DNA from: DASUFP01 sp036274495
GTDB lineage: Bacteria; Bacteroidota; Bacteroidia; AKYH767-A; OLB10
Direction: 5' to 3'
Length of the DNA stretch: 64,000 nt
NCBI GenBank assembly: GCA_036274495.1
Contig: DASUFP010000080.1
Coordinates: forward strand, 1-64,000
In this document: piece by piece, positions 63,297-64,000 of the stretch
Numbering within the stretch: the stretch's first letter is position 1
How the letters are laid out: each line of letters starts with the position of its first letter
Made by a program: the position numbers and the translations under genes
The notes under the pieces: model-generated
Seen by the model: the letters and a program-made list of their open reading frames with translations, nothing else
What the model was told of the DNA's origin: nothing
Database searches by the model: none

Positions 63297-64000
63297 TTAG
63301 CGCAGGCTGATACAGATATTTTTCTCCTCTGTAAAGAAATCCAGTGCTTCAAATCCGCCTTCACGCCCAATACCCGATTGTTTCATTCCCCCGAAAGGCG
63401 TACGTAAATCACGGACAAGCCAGCAGTTAATCCAGACAATCCCGCTGTGAATACGGGCAGCTACACGATGAGCCCGTGTCAGGTTGCTTGTCCAAAGAAT
63501 TGCCGCCAATCCGTAGTTGGTGCTGTTTGCCATTTTCAAAACTTCCTCTTCCGAGTCAAATGGGGTAAGTGTTACAACGGGACCGAAAATTTCCTCCTGG
63601 TTGGTACGGCAGTCATAAGAGAGTCCTTCAATGACTGTTGGCTCTATATAATAGCCTTCCGAAAGTTCGCCATCCAGTTTGATTCTGTTACCGCCGCATA
63701 CTATAGTGCCGCCCTCTTCGCCGGCCAGCTTAATATACGAAAGTATTTTTTCCATGTGGGGTTTCGAAACTATTGCGCCCACATTTGAAAGTTCGTTTTT
63801 GGGATCACCAACCTTGAGCGCTTTCACCTGTTCAACAAAAGCTTTTTTAAATTTATCGTAAATCGATCTCTCGATAAATATGCGGGATCCGCACAAACAA
63901 ATTTCACCCTGATTCGAAAAACCTGAGGTTACAGATGTTTTTACAGCTGCATCAAAGTCGCAATCAGCAAAGATGATATTCGGATTTTTTCCTCCGAGTT
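63297..64000 (-). CDS. 2-amino/hydroxymuconate-semialdehyde dehydrogenase, 5' part outside window
   Basis: Partial: the C-terminal 234 residues are seen; the frame is open to the edge. Reading inward from 64000 gives GG-KNPNIIFADCDFDAAV, then NQGEICLCGSRIF with the catalytic Cys, QEEIFGPVVTLTPF and FGGMKQSGIGREGG. The CLCGSR context is typical of 2-hydroxymuconic (or 2-aminomuconic) semialdehyde dehydrogenases (XylG/AmnC/ALDH8A1 group). It would follow ACMSD in the pathway and feeds toward pyruvate and acetyl-CoA. Not fully visible, so the start and exact substrate are open. Confidence 0.88.
   Translation of the reverse strand, partial: LGGKNPNIIFADCDFDAAVKTSVTSGFSNQGEICLCGSRIFIERSIYDKFKKAFVEQVKALKVGDPKNELSNVGAIVSKPHMEKILSYIKLAGEEGGTIVCGGNRIKLDGELSEGYYIEPTVIEGLSYDCRTNQEEIFGPVVTLTPFDSEEEVLKMANSTNYGLAAILWTSNLTRAHRVAARIHSGIVWINCWLVRDLRTPFGGMKQSGIGREGGFEALDFFTEEKNICISLR

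Noticed and set aside
1..64000. tRNA, rRNA, CRISPR arrays, insertion sequences, prophage
   Set aside because: I looked through the gaps between genes; none showed a cloverleaf, direct repeat array, transposase or phage gene. Most gaps are under 200 bp.

Overview
The window is a 64 kb stretch of a Bacteroidota chromosome, probably from the Sphingobacteriia/Chitinophagia side of the phylum; the genus cannot be fixed from sequence alone. The evidence is: promoters of the TTTG-N19-TAnnTTTG type before many genes, few Shine-Dalgarno sites, secreted proteins with type IX secretion (T9SS) C-terminal domains, a PorZ homologue, a TonB-dependent-receptor-like barrel with a carboxypeptidase-regulatory domain, and a DUF4907 lipoprotein. 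Coding density is high and both strands are used. I found no rRNA, tRNA, CRISPR array or insertion sequence. The last gene (63297-64000) runs off the right edge.

Region by region. 0.1-6.3 kb: a TPR membrane protein, an acetyltransferase, a methyltransferase, a DUF4242 protein and a coupled pair of membrane proteins. 6.4-9.1 kb: 3-hydroxyanthranilate dioxygenase divergent from an atypical SDR protein, then a small Ala-rich lipoprotein and superoxide dismutase. 9.2-14.1 kb: an AsmA-like protein, a sensor kinase and HemW. 14.2-23.2 kb: surface lipoprotein, cyclase-family hydrolase, small enzymes and a T9SS serine hydrolase. 23.2-28.1 kb: outer-membrane barrel, a sulfotransferase and a T9SS protein.

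28.1-40.4 kb is the most distinctive region. Ten genes on the minus strand, nearly all closely packed, run cysC-cysD-cysN-cysQ-flippase-sulfotransferase-polymerase-glycosyltransferase-sulfotransferase-sulfotransferase. They would make activated sulfate (PAPS), remove the by-product PAP, and build, sulfate and export a polysaccharide. A secreted clan GH-A-type glycosidase faces the 3' end of this run and another sulfotransferase lies beyond it. No sulfate-reduction genes (cysH, cysI, cysJ) are present in the window, which favours sulfation over cysteine synthesis as the role. At 55.9 kb a single 845-residue protein joins an alkaline-phosphatase-superfamily domain, TPR repeats and a sixth sulfotransferase domain, possibly translated together with a 70-residue upstream protein.

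40.8-43.8 kb holds a complete aldehyde dehydrogenase, a NUMOD4/HNH-type protein and a half-length aldehyde dehydrogenase without catalytic residues. 43.9-48.2 kb is a porZ-recO operon with two small exported proteins. 48.4-53.1 kb is glycosyltransferase-threonine dehydrogenase-cysS-glutaminyl-cyclase-like peptidase, ending on a perfect bidirectional terminator shared with a PPK2 kinase gene. 58.5-64 kb holds a PurF-like amidotransferase, the kynurenine-pathway decarboxylase ACMSD, an ALDH7-type dehydrogenase and the 3' part of a 2-(amino/hydroxy)muconate-semialdehyde dehydrogenase. With the dioxygenase at 6.4 kb these give three successive steps of 3-hydroxyanthranilate degradation, in two separated places.
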